A stretch of 64,000 bases of DNA from Latrodectus hesperus (lineage: Eukaryota > Arthropoda > Arachnida > Araneae > Theridiidae), in assembly GCA_037975125.1 (NCBI GenBank), contig CM075858.1, forward strand, positions 72,010,542 to 72,074,541. The letters run 5' to 3'. Below are positions 35,165-45,995 of the stretch, piece by piece (position 1 is the first letter of the stretch; each line of letters opens with the position of its first letter). The position numbers and the translations under genes are program-made. The notes under the pieces were generated by a model, which saw only the letters and a list, made by a program, of their open reading frames with translations, did not search any database and was not told the DNA's origin.

Positions 35165-35315
35165 CAATGCTTTGTCGTTCAGTTCAATAAATTCGTAAGT
35201 TGGATCCCCGCCTAAAATTTCGATGTGTATAGTTGTCCATTTTAAATTGGTAGTTTCCGATCTAATTACCCCTCGTATACAAAAGGCGACCACAGTACGA
35301 CAAAAAAACCAAACC
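35165..35315 (+). repeat. SINE-A copy, head degenerate
   Basis: gttcagttcaataaattcgt, ccgatctaattacccctcgt, gtacgacaaaaaaaccaaac. Confidence 0.65.
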
Positions 35316-35874
35316 GATGCAGTTACTCCTAAAATTATCTTTTATGTTTCAATGTTATAATCTGCTTACTACGTATTGTTTGCGATTGAAATAATAATTG
35401 ATTGATATTTCTTAAATAAAATCCAACCAAATTAATCAAGGGTCAGGCTACCACGATATAAATTAGTAGTGATTACAAATTTAAATCATTAACAGATTTC
35501 AGTTTTCTTACGAGTTCATTGTAAGTAGATACTGTTTTTCATGATCATGACAAGTAAGGTTAGGATAGATTATTTCAATACATTTCTCCATTCTGCCAAC
35601 CACTTCGTAGTTTTGAACTATGGACAAGGGACGAAGTCCACGTCTCAGCTGGCACCCTCCTCTCCGCAGTGGCGCAGCAGAATTGACGTTAAATGAAGAG
35701 TAGCAATATTTTGTTTAATTGTTTTTTTAGATTTTTAAATAAGATGAAAATATTTTAAGTGACGTCGGGATAATGTAATGTTCACCCTTCCCATTGCAAT
35801 TATTTCTGAAGTGAAGAAAGAATCTACATTAATCATGTAGATTACTTGTAATATAATACGTCCTATATTCAACT

Positions 35875-35995
35875 AGTGCCGTGACCTTTATTTAAAAGTT
35901 CGTGAGCAGAGTTCCATCACGACTTAAGATGTTTGTTGTGGTTCGAAAACTACTTTAAATTGCTCATCATGTAAGAACACTAATCGTTGGTCGAC
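35875..35995 (+). repeat. SINE-A copy, degenerate
   Basis: aaaagttcgtgagcagagtt, gttgtggttcgaaaactact, ttaaattgctcatcatgt. Confidence 0.55.
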
Positions 35996-36146
35996 CGCAC
36001 ATACCAAATGAATGTGATCTCGGTTGAAAATATTCAACCACTAATCTTCGTAAACAAAACTATCAATTATAACTGTAGTATAGGTCAAACTCTTTTGGCT
36101 CTTTTTGGTTTAGATTCTAAAACATTGTGCTTTAAAAGGGTAATTT

Positions 36147-36308
36147 GGCCGAGCTGTCAGCCGAATGATTAGCGCGCTGGACTTCAATTCAACAATTCAT
36201 GGGTTCGAGTCCCATCTTGGGCTTGGATATTATTCGGAATCCACTTTAAACTGTAGGTCACATTTGCCGACGTGTATGGAAAAAATGACCGTTGAGTGAC
36301 AAGCAAAA
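36147..36308 (+). repeat. SINE-A copy, well preserved head
   Basis: ggccgagctgtcagccgaat, gattagcgcgctggacttca, B box gggttcgagtcccatcttgg, tail aaaaatgaccgttgagtgac. The second-best copy in the window. Confidence 0.85.
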
Positions 36309-36921
36309 GAAATGGGTAATTTAAAAGAAAGAAGCCAAAATTTTACAAATTCTTCCACTTTTATCATACTTTCTTGAAAAAAAATGTGTAATTTTTATAA
36401 TTTTTTGTCTTAGGATATATTTCAAATTGCTTTCCGAATTTGGAATCCTTGTCTTCAAAAACAGTTTGCATTCTTCGTCTTATTTATTTTTCTATTGGGA
36501 AATTCTGTGTATAATCTTTACCTTTCACAATTTGAAGGTGACGCAATATAGTATGTAACTTGTGTTAAGTCTCTTCCTGGTTTAGAAAAATGTTCTGTCA
36601 CGCAAAGTTGTTTCATCAGATGCCAAACTTGTGTGAAGTAATATTCGGTGACTTTTCTATTTATAAATATATATTACAGCTGTAGATAAGAAATATTCCT
36701 GTCCTTTTATTAACTGTATTGTTGTTTTTTATTGTACATGATCATAAATAAACGAGAAATGTTCAGAGCAATCCAGCGATTTTTATATTTAACGAAACAA
36801 TAAAATCAGTCATAAGTATTTGTGATTCTTATCCACTTTAAATTGTAAGATTTAGCTAAATTAATCCTCATTTATACAAAACATAGCTCTAGCGCATAAG
36901 GGACAGACCAAAAGAAATCTT

Positions 36922-37069
36922 GCCAATTTGCTGACTGAATGTGATCAGCGCTCTAGTCAGGTAAATTCTTGGATTCTTGGGTTTAACTTCCATCTCAGCT
37001 TACCGAGCTGGTAGCTAAATTGTTGCGCTGTGGTCTTTGGTTCAATAGTTCGTGGGTTCGATACTTAGT

Positions 37070-37105
<36 letters not shown>

Positions 37106-37250
37106 TAATTCAGAATCCTCATTTAATTGCATGTCTTCAATTTAAATTACTCCTCGTGAGCAGAAAGTAATTGTTGACCATATTATGGATATTTATTGGG
37201 GTTCGGAATCCACTTTTATTGTTAAGTTCTGGTAAGGTGAGTGCTCGTAA
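36922..37250 (+). repeat. SINE-A cluster with poly-T expansion
   Basis: Three units in series: a decayed head (36922-37000); a second unit (37002-37180) with gtgggttcgatacttagtg, where 33 consecutive T (37071-37103) replace the usual tggatgtttgt before agtaattcagaatcct; and a tail-only piece (37190-37250, gttcggaatccacttttatt). Confidence 0.7.
37071..37103. repeat. poly-T run inside a SINE-A
   Basis: 33 consecutive T, the longest homopolymer in the window, in place of SINE-A bases between B box and body. Confidence 0.97.
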
Positions 37251-37384
37251 AAATTAAGCTAAATGCAACTATCTAATTATCGCTTTGGACAACTTTTTTT
37301 TTTATTTCTCCCTAAATTTTGCTTGAATTTTGTAAGTTTTAAAAACATTCCTTACTTTTTATATTTTGAGGTTAGTTTAGTTTA

Positions 37385-38225
37385 TTTATTCTTCTTAACT
37401 AGCATTACAGCCCTATGCAGGCCTTAGCCTCCAATACAACCAACCTCCTTCCACTTTTCCCGCTTCAGAGCCAAATTTTTCCAATTCTTTTTCTTCATGG
37501 TCTCCAGGTCCTTTTCCACATTATCAATCCATGTTTCTCTGGGTCTCCCCTTCTTGCTATTGAATAATTTACCCTTTGTTATCCTTTTTATGATATTTTT
37601 TACATCTCTGCGGTGTACGTGGCCAAACCACCGTATTCTTTGTGCTTTAATGAATCTCACTATGTCTTTGTTTCTCATTAGGTGCATTAATTCTTTATTA
37701 TTTCTTCTGATCCATACACCATTTTCAAGCCTTGGTCCATAGATTTTCCTTAAAATTTTACGTTCAAAAATTCTAATATATTCCGAGTCCCTTACATTCA
37801 ATGTCCATGTTTCTCCGGCATATGTAACGATTGGTCCAATGAGGGTTTTATAGATTTGCAGTTTTGTTTTTCGTGATATCAATCTATTATTGAATAACTT
37901 TTTATTTGCGTAGAAAGCTCTATTACCAGCTTGCACTTTCTCGCATATTTCATTTTGCAGGCTGTTGTCGTTGCAAATAAAAGTTCCAAGATACTTGAAT
38001 TGTGACACTCCTTCAAAATTTTTACCCTCGATTTCTATATTTCTTGGTTCCCTTCTAGATTCATTAAACGATATTATCAAATATTTGGTCTTGCTTTCGT
38101 TGATTTATAAACCAACATTGTTGGCTTTACTTTCCAACTCTCTATAACATTCCTTTAAAGTCCTTTCATTTCTTGAGAAGATCACAATGTCATCAGCATA
38201 TGCACAAATTTGGCTGGAAATTTTA
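37385..38225 (-). mobile_element. LINE reverse-transcriptase relic
   Basis: On the minus strand the sequence reads QICAYADDIVIFSRNERTLK, the RT catalytic YADD box, then about 250 residues of thumb and C-terminal region: QFKYLGTFICNDNSLQNEI, KTLIGPIVTYAGETWTLN, RIRWFGHVHRR and KGRPRETWIDNVEKDL, ending at 37427. Only one stop interrupts it (after NNVGL, near 38107). Upstream fingers/palm are missing on the 38230 side. These C-terminal motifs are common in RTE/CR1/Jockey-like LINEs of arthropods; the clade is not assigned. Confidence 0.87.
37424..38080 (-). pseudogene. LINE ORF2 C-terminal open segment
   Basis: 218 codons without a stop, the longest open stretch in the window, continuing the YADD reading frame upstream after a single stop. 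The retained frame over 650 bp suggests a fairly recent insertion compared with the other LINE relics. 5'-truncated. Confidence 0.85.
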
Positions 38226-38394
38226 TTATTAATCTTTTTAAATCTATTATTTTTAATTATATTAATAAAAAAGAGAAATGAACACCTTTGTTTAAATTGA
38301 TGACAAATATGAGTATAAGAAGCAAAAAAAAAAAAATTATTTCAATCAAAATTTATAAACTTATATGTGATTAGTCCTTTGCCTAGTGCTCTAA

Positions 38395-38490
38395 TGTTCT
38401 GTTAACCTCTCATTAGCTCGATTACCTCGTCGGGCTTGGCTTTTAGTGGTTCGAACTCTGCATTAAATTGTAAGTTCCAATCTTTTTATG
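38395..38490 (+). repeat. SINE-A fragment
   Basis: gtcgggcttggcttttagtg, gttcgaactctgcattaaat, tgtaagttccaatct: body only. Confidence 0.45.
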
Positions 38491-38744
38491 CTGTTCGAAA
38501 ATTGGATCTCGAACAGCAATTAAAACTTACAAAGATATACATTTATTTGCTTGTTATCGAAACAATAATTCAACTTAGTAAAGAGTGTGAATGAAGAAAA
38601 ACTCTATTTTGTTGAACCACGCGTCATTTTGAAACAATACATAGGTATAGAAGGTAAACATAAATGCATTCTATCTTCTGTAGAAAAAATAAGATTTCTG
38701 ATTCACGTGAAAAGAGAAAATTATTAGCACCGCAATTGGCAACC

Positions 38745-39300
38745 TTACAGTTAGATGACTGACGGTGCGTGCATCTTCACGATTGCGCACCAAATTTCCC
38801 ACCATTGAGAACTGACGAAGGAGAAAAAAAAAGTCCTTCCATTCCAAGTAAATCCGTTCCATACTCGCTTTCGAATTTCACTGATAGGGGAAAAGAAAGA
38901 AAAAAACGAGTGGCTAGGCACGCGAACCTTGACTCGCGGGTAATTACACGATCGGCGGGCGAAACAAAAGACTTGGCCAATGACATCCGTGTTCCGATCG
39001 GAGTCTGTGGGTGGCGATGACTGATGACCCTTTTGGTCCACCCTGCGATCGATGACTCTTCCCGATGGTCAACCTCTTCACTTGCCCGTGGAGGTGGAGA
39101 AGGTTATTATTTTGCGCATATCATTAAGCTTGGATTGGTACCTGAGGACATGTGGGCTTGGAACTTTATTTTTTTATGTCTCACGAAGGCTTGATAAGTG
39201 TTGCGTCGGATTTCACACATTGGCATTGCATTCTTGGTGGACCTTTCACCATGAAGAGAAGGTCGTTCTGTCTTGTTCATTAAGGATGAAAATGGCGACA
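38745..39300. other. CpG-richer island, possible promoter or enhancer
   Basis: The largest non-repetitive G+C-rich stretch: gcgcaccaaatttcccacca, cgcgggtaattacacgatcg, gcgggcgaaac, ccgatcggagtctgtgggtg, ccctgcgatcgatgactctt. Several GATCG words. Five overlapping open frames on both strands (60-97 codons) give no recognised product, the pattern expected of G+C-rich non-coding DNA rather than of an exon. Confidence 0.38.
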
Positions 39301-39364
39301 TTAATGCGTTCTGTATTTGATTATAAACAAGAAATCATCACCTAATTTATTATTTGGAAGTCTT

Positions 39365-39605
39365 ACTAATAGACGAATGATTAGCTTTTGGTTTTAAGTT
39401 CAATTGTTCGCAGATTTCACTCCCAGTCCAAACATGCCAAACAGACAGTTAATTGGTCAGCCTGTAGTTCAACAATTCGTAGATTAAATTCCCAACCGCA
39501 GTCTTGGAATATCTGTAACGTTTCGGAATCCACTTAAATCGATGTCCCGTTCCTATTGGCTTTCTTGAGCAAAAAGTGACTGTAGAACAGTATTAAACAA
39601 AACTG
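39365..39605 (+). repeat. SINE-A copies, overlapping fragments
   Basis: A head at 39370-39425 (gacgaatgattagcttttgg, ttcaattgttcgcagatttc) is followed by a second unit (tcagcctgtagttcaacaat, gtttcggaatccacttaaat, aaaaagtgactgtagaacag). Confidence 0.6.
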
Positions 39606-39654
39606 CATCGAGCATAGATGTTCGTTATGTTTTGGAAATTCATAATCCATTGAA

Positions 39655-39820
39655 ATAGCTCAGCAGTAGCTGAATAGTGAGCCTTTTGGACTTCAGTCAA
39701 ACGTTCATGGACTTGATTCCTACTTCAGTGTAAATGTCGGCTCTGGTTCGGAATCCATTTTAAACTGTTTTATATTGAGTGAGCTTTTGTTTGCAAAAAG
39801 GGACAATCAATATCAACGTG
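39655..39820 (+). repeat. SINE-A copy, degenerate
   Basis: gtagctgaatagtgagcctt, ggacttgattcctacttcag, tcggaatccattttaaactg, then a gagcttttgtttgcaaaaag tail. Confidence 0.6.
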
Positions 39821-39886
39821 AAGGTTTTAATTGATTCGCTTCAGTGGATTTCAAATTTTGAAACTTTATTGTTCCTGCCACTTTCA

Positions 39887-40108
39887 TAGTTGGGAAACGT
39901 CGCTGTTTTTTAATTCTTATAGGATAAAGACATCCTAACTAATGCGTCTAAGACGATGACTTATTTCTTAGTTCACAATTCTTATAAATATCATTCATCG
40001 TTGGAGAACATCGATGCTTTTTAATTCTTGTAAGATAGCGATATCCTAACTAATGCATCTAAGACGATGACTTATTTCTTAGTTTATGATTCTATAAAAA
40101 ATAGAGAT
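39887..40108. repeat. 111-bp tandem duplication
   Basis: Two adjacent units share gatgacttatttcttagtt, tcctaactaatgc, tctaag and tttttaattctt. The word gacgatgacttatttc lies at 39952 and 40063, period 111 bp, with moderate divergence. Confidence 0.85.
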
Positions 40109-40174
40109 CTTATAAATAAACTTAGTAAAACTGATTGCAATCAGTAAAATTTATTCTTTTTATACCTATTGCTT

Positions 40175-40375
40175 AATTAGTACAGCTGGATAGTTAACAC
40201 TTTGGTCTTCAACTTAACAGCTCCAAAAGGTATGGATGCTTGCATTAGTTTAGAATCAACTTTAAATTAAGTTTCAGTCGAATTAGCCCGTAGATAAATT
40301 AATAAGATAAGATTAGTTGAACAAGGATTAATTAACCTTCATCTATCAAAAATGTTTGTTGAGAGCGAAACAATT
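40175..40375 (+). repeat. SINE-A copy, degenerate
   Basis: cagctggatagttaacactt, tggtcttcaacttaacagct, then gtttcagtcgaattagcccg. The tail is interrupted by A+T-rich sequence and may resume at attaaccttcatctatcaaa. Confidence 0.55.
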
Positions 40376-40545
40376 CAATTATTAAAATAGTGAGAATAAA
40401 ATGTCTGCACATAAGTTTTCAATTCATATGGTGGATTTGCGATTATTAAAATATTCGTAATAGACGAAATAATCATCAAAAAACGATTCAGTTCGTGTCA
40501 AAATTTGACGCAAGAACTGTTTTAAATGTAAAACCTTTGAAGTGA

Positions 40546-40588
40546 AAATAAAAATGGCAACACCTCTGCAGTGTTGCCATTTTTATTT
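40546..40588. repeat. perfect inverted repeat, 18-bp arms, 7-nt spacer
   Basis: Left arm 40546-40563 (AAATAAAAATGGCAACAC), spacer CTCTGCA, right arm exact inverse to 40588. About 30 bp upstream an imperfect palindrome (40489-40519, around gtcaaaatttgac) also folds. No transposon ends or gene context seen. Confidence 0.97.
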
Positions 40589-41914
40589 AAGTATTTTTTC
40601 AATATTTCTCGAATTATTAATATCTTCAAATTAGGATGTTCATGTTATTCTTTGCGACATTTTATCAAATATATTCTGGATTCTCCTGCTATTTTTTTTT
40701 ATTATTATTATTCTAAAGTAAATTACCTGTAATAAATTATCTCGTAATGAACTTTTCTATATATTTTTGAAACAAATATAAAAATTTCTTTCAAACATTT
40801 TTAATTGTTCTTTTCAGTATTTTTTTAAATAAAATCTTTAAAAAAAATTATGTTTATATACATTTTTATGTAGACATTTTCAAATCAAAATATTTTTAAG
40901 AAATGAAAAAAGTGAATTATTTAGACCGCAAAAGAAAACAATTAGAAAAATAAAAATGAAAATTAAAAGGAGGAAAGTTAAGAAAAAAAATATTGGAAAA
41001 AAAGTAAATAGAAGTAGTCCCTTCTCATCGGAACGGTGCAATGAAAAATTGTTTCGAATTCGTTTCTGTAAAGTTTCGAAAGAATAAACAATATACGCAA
41101 ATGAACTGTCACTCCCCCATGTTTTTGAATAAATAAGGAATGAAAAATTTATTCTGATAAAAAAATGAAAATAAATTAAAAAACAAAACCTTACTTGTCA
41201 GTGTAAAATGCATAAAATATTATCACAATAAGGTTATTAATAAATAAATAATTAAAACATGAAGTAAGTATTAGAATTATATATAATCTAAAAATATTAA
41301 AAAAGGAATCGATATTAATGAATTGAATGATTAACTGAGATAAGCTGAGTTAATAAGAACAAAACTAAGAAACGAACAAAATAAAAACTTAAAATTCTAG
41401 TGACAAGAGATTGAAGTAGAAAACACCTTTCTATACATGTAAATACCTATTATATAATTTTCAATTATTTAATATAGACTTTGTTAAATTTAATATTTGT
41501 TATTCGCCCTATTAGATAAATGTAATCTTTGTAAATATAGCCATTCCGTTGAAATTCAAGTTAAATAATTTTAAAAAAAATTGACTAGACATTAAAAAAG
41601 AGGATTATATATAAGTAGTCAGTGAAATTTTAATTATCTGTACTCTTGCTATTATTGGAGTAAATAATTGTATAGTTTGTTAATAAAATTGCTTTTTCAA
41701 AGCAGATATTTGTGTGAATCTGCCGTGGTGTAAAGAAAAAGGTTCCTTCAACTTACTCTGTTTTATTATTTTTAAACCATTTTATTATTTTTCTAAATTC
41801 AAAAATTTATTCATTTTAGTTTATATAATATATAAGGAGTTTTACCTGTAAATTATGGTTTAAAATTTGCTAATATAGTAGTATATTGGAAACGTATAAT
41901 TTCCAATTATTTAT
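40589..41914. other. A+T-rich non-coding sequence
   Basis: Nothing recognised. Confidence 0.55.
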
Positions 41915-42075
41915 ACAATGCTTAATGGTTATCGCTGTAAACCTCAGTTCAACAATTGATGTGTTCAAATCCCAGCTTGATTGTGGCTCTGCCTGTTATA
42001 ATTCATTTAAGTTATAAGTCATGGTCAAAGTGTGTCTCTTGTGCAATAAAAAAATGTAACTAAGTGATAGCTTTC
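41915..42075 (+). repeat. SINE-A copy, degenerate
   Basis: aatggttatcgctgtaaacc, tcagttcaacaattgatgtg, ttcaaatcccagcttgattg, tail gtgtctcttgtgcaataa. Confidence 0.6.
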
Positions 42076-43104
42076 AAAATCGAAAAATAAATTACGCACA
42101 AGGTAAAGCCTAATGATTTTAATTGCAGTCCAGAATACTTGTTTTATATTTGGAAATGTTTTTGATAGTATGTTTGCATTGCATTTAGAACGACATTCCA
42201 ATTTTCCAATTGACAATTTAGGAACTATAAACTACGAAAAACAAAATAAATCTAAATATTTTACTTGTAGTGGAGTTCTTTTTTGTTTTAAATTTTTATC
42301 ATAAAATTTGGAATTGTTTTCATCCTTAATTTTCATAGAATCCACTGTTTAATAAGATTAATAACTTTTTCCAACATTTTTATAAACAATAAATGGCTGT
42401 AAAAAAATTTTTGCCTAAACGTTTTATTTTTAGCCTAGAATATTTAAATTTTTATCTTGAAATTTATACAATCATTTTTTCATACTTCATTTTCTTTTGT
42501 AATCGATTATTCAAATAGTTGATATTCGATGTGCATTCAAATTATATTTGAACACTATTCGTTTTATCTTTACGTTTCAATTCAGAATATATAAATTCAA
42601 AAATATTTTTTCTACTATTCACCATTGCTATCCTTGAATAATGGATTAATGTAAACTCAGTTTTAGGCTTAGGGCATTTTGTTTTTAAAATATTTTTAGT
42701 CCCTTTTTACTGATCTAGTAGTAGTTGCTGCAATGTTAAGAAGAACATTCCTGAAGAGGTGATTCCAGGCATGTTTCGTCTCTGTAGGCCCATACCTGGC
42801 CGCCCTACCGTGTCTATCTTTGGATTTTTATCAAAAAACTACTTTAGATAAGAATTTCTGACTGGATCCCTGGCACTTCGATGTCTACCTGATAAAATTA
42901 GTTCTACTTGATTCATAAGTGCGTAATTCTATGCCATTTTGAGAATAGTTTCCTCGGTCATACAAAGTATATATTTTAACAAATGGATGAGTAATAGATA
43001 AACTCTTTCTGTAGCATTCTAAATCATATTTTGTAATTACTTAGATCTTTAAAAGTATAACTGGCAACAATCTGCTGCTTCAATTTATAATATGTGAATT
43101 TGTT
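42076..43104. other. non-coding sequence
   Basis: 42745-42870 (gaggtgattccaggcatgtt, ggcccatacctggccgccct) is more complex and may be a repeat fragment; no gene. Confidence 0.5.
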
Positions 43105-43195
43105 TCTCATCTCGAATGTGAATATTTTTACTGGTTCACAAAATCCATTCTAAAGGTAGGTTTTGTTGAGCAAAAAATTACCTTTAATCGTTACA
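43105..43195 (+). repeat. SINE-A body fragments
   Basis: tctcgaatgtgaatattttt, ctggttcacaaaatccattc, gttgagcaaaaaattacc. A related piece lies at 43430-43492 (gtgaatatctagtaattcag, gaatctacttg) next to R2. Confidence 0.45.
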
Positions 43196-43492
43196 AGAGA
43201 AAACCTAATCTGATTTTTAAGCACGCTGTTGTTTAAATTCTTACGGAACGATTCATTTATGAATTATTTACAATTACTTTCCTTATTATGGAAAAAGCGT
43301 ATTGCAGTTAATTGTTGCTGTTGATTTTTATAGAAGATATTGATATAACTTGGCTCATTGCTTAGTGAATATCTAACAGCCAAAAACTGTTACAAGTCTC
43401 CCCTGTCAAAGTCCCCCTCCCCAATCATTGCTCAGATGTGAATATCTAGTAATTCAGAATCTACTTGAAAACTCAGCTCAAGGTCAAATTAA

Positions 43493-43755
43493 TTGTTGTT
43501 GTTGTTACTTTTGACACTTGAATAAGCCAAGCTCGCTATGCCGCTAGCTATACTAATTTAAGTCGATAGGGAGCGTCTTTCGTTTAACCAGAACATCATG
43601 AAGGTGAAAGTACGACTTTACTCTAAATTTCTCCGATAGATGGCACCACCAGAGGATCCAATCCCTTAATTTTGTCATTGATCTGGAGGGGGAGGAAATT
43701 TTCTCCAGACCATAACACCATGGTAACTGCTCAACGACCGACTACAGGACTTTCG
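43493..43755 (-). repeat. repeat family R2, copy 2
   Basis: Starts with (ttg)n and follows the 21897 copy to cgaccgactacaggactttc. It is inserted just after a SINE-A body fragment (43430-43492), whose continuation is not obvious on the other side. Confidence 0.75.
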
Positions 43756-43963
43756 AATCTTTCGTTATTGCCATGAAATGCAAAACCAATTCATTTGCTG
43801 ATGATATTGAACATTCATATGATCTCAGAAATAAACGGATGAAGTGGTTTTTGAATAGTTCTGTTCAATAATTTGTGATTTTAATCATTATTTGGAACGG
43901 GTCCCTCGTGTGCCAAAAGCGTCTAAGAGAACTGGTGCAGAAGTAAGATTTTTTCAATACCGA

Positions 43964-44053
43964 AACTCATTATTCGTCTTCACACATTTTTGATCCTCAT
44001 TATTCCCTTTCTAACATTTTCGGTACTCCTTATTCGCCTTCTAACGTTTTGAT
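43964..44053. repeat. 30-bp minisatellite, three units
   Basis: Units at 43966, 43996 and 44026 share ctcattattcg-cttctaacatttt (ctcattattcgtcttcacac, ctcattattccctttctaac, ctccttattcgccttctaac). Confidence 0.85.
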
Positions 44054-44703
44054 ACTATACTAATATATATAAGAAAATATACTAATATATATATAAGAAG
44101 AAGATAAAGAAAAACTCTTACAGTTTTAGTGTCTTTTCTATGTAAACGTATTTTATATTTTTATCGTTTTTCTATTATATTTGTTTCGACTCTGACATAT
44201 CTTGATATTTTGGCACGTTTTTATTTTCCTAATTATTTTATATTAGTTCTTAAATGACCACAATTAACCCAGATTTTAACGATATTTTTGAATTCCACTT
44301 CTCAAACTTTGGATTGCGTACGAAATTCTTAATATATCAGCGAAATCATTTTTACGATTAAGTTGCCTAACCCTAATTTGTTTTTAATTTGAAGTGTTTA
44401 TCTATTTTTTCATAGATAAACGCAACAAATAGTTTAACAGCGTTTTTCCTGGAAATTAAAAAACTTATTGCCCTATTAAATATTTTTTGCAATGAAGTTC
44501 AATTTTTTTTGGTACTATTAATTCGTACTTTATAGCTCCATTTCGAGCGAGAATTCTGGTGTAAAAAAATGAACTTTTTTTGCGGTCTAAATATCCTGAT
44601 GTTAAAAAAATAACTCCAGGAAGAAATGTGACACATACATTCTAATGTTCTTTTCAAGTTTTCAGCAAACGGTTGATGTTTTCAATTTTAAGATAATATT
44701 TCA

Positions 44704-45195
44704 CTGAGCTGCCAGTTTGTGAAATACTGTCCAGGTTTGTGCTCTGGTCTTCCCTTCTATTCCACTTGTGATTTGGATATTAATATTCGGAATCTTTTAA
44801 ACTGTTAGTTCTTGTCTCAATAAGGCTTTGTGCCGAAAATGATCGTTGAGCAACAAAACATCAGTATCACAGTTATTGAGTACGATTCCCACATCTGATG
44901 TGGATTAGTAGTTCTTAGTCCAACTTTTAAACTATAATTCTCAGTCTTATTTTATGTCAGAAGTGACCGGAGAGTAACACAAATACCGGTTATAATTAAC
45001 TCGTTCTTTAAAGTTGCTTAACGTTTGAATAATTAACCTTTTGATCTTCGATTCAAGAGTTAATGAATTCAATTCCAACCTCGTTCGTGGATATTCATAG
45101 TGATTCGAATTTTATTTCTAAAAGTAGATCCTAATCTACTCATTATACTCTAGTGCAAAAAAAGAGACCATCTGCGTTAAACAAACAAAACCTTG
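44704..45195 (+). repeat. three consecutive SINE-A relics
   Basis: Unit 1, 44704-44860: tgagctgccagtttgtgaaa and cgaaaatgatcgttgagcaa. Unit 2, 44870-44985: gagtacgattcccacatctg and gtcagaagtgaccggagagt. Unit 3, 45000-45195: ttgatcttcgattcaagagt and agagaccatctgcgttaaac. Confidence 0.65.
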
Positions 45196-45276
45196 TTTTT
45201 ATATTCAAAAAATTAAATTAAAAAAAAGGTTATTAGAATTAACAAAATTTGTGTTTTAATATTAAAAAAAATGAAA

Positions 45277-45324
45277 AAATGGCGAATGTTTCATATTTGA
45301 TAGAATATGAAACATTCTCCATTT
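45277..45324. repeat. inverted repeat, 21-bp arms with one mismatch, 6-nt spacer
   Basis: The core GAATGTTTCATATT / AATATGAAACATTC is perfect over 14 bp around the spacer TGATAG. Arms extend to AAATGG / CCATTT with a single mismatch (position 45283 against 45318). Confidence 0.95.
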
Positions 45325-45995
45325 CAAACATTCAAAGTGACACAAGTAAAAAATTTAAATTTTTCTTTAATTGTGTCGCTTTAAAAATATTTTCTGATCA
45401 TGTCTTAAGAAATTCATCCCAATTTCTCTAAATGGCGTAAGGGCGATTTTGAACATATCTGGGTAATTAAAAATGAATGGTGTGCTCACATATTTTTAAA
45501 AAAAACCCGGACTTTAGACATATATAGAAATAGAAATGGATACATAAACCTTTTTGAAAAGATACATAAACCTTTTTGAATTAAAAAAAAAACTACCATT
45601 AAGATTACAAATAAGATATACTCATGATAAATGAACTGCATTGTATGGCTTTAAAAATGCAGCAAGATGAGTTATTATATATTTTTTTCAATTTCGTGAT
45701 TTCAACCTTGAAAATGAAGAGTAGTGCCCAAGTAGACCCTTCGCCACAGGTAAAGGTCAGCTTAAAGCATTAATCGAGAGAAGATGACTTGTAAATCAGT
45801 AGATATGTTATGAATACTAAACTCAAGAATCCACGAACATTTTGTGAAACATGTCTGACATATATCGAGTGTTTTCCTATTTTCGGTTAAAAATGTTCAA
45901 AGCTTTCTTTATATATTAATTTTGATTAGACTAAAAAGGAAATATTTAGTAAATTAACAAAACAAATGCTATATATAAATCTTTAAATATAAATA

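Noticed and set aside
39052..39345. 97-codon ORF in the CpG-rich island
   Set aside because: Overlapping frames of similar length exist on both strands, no known domain, no supporting splice sites.
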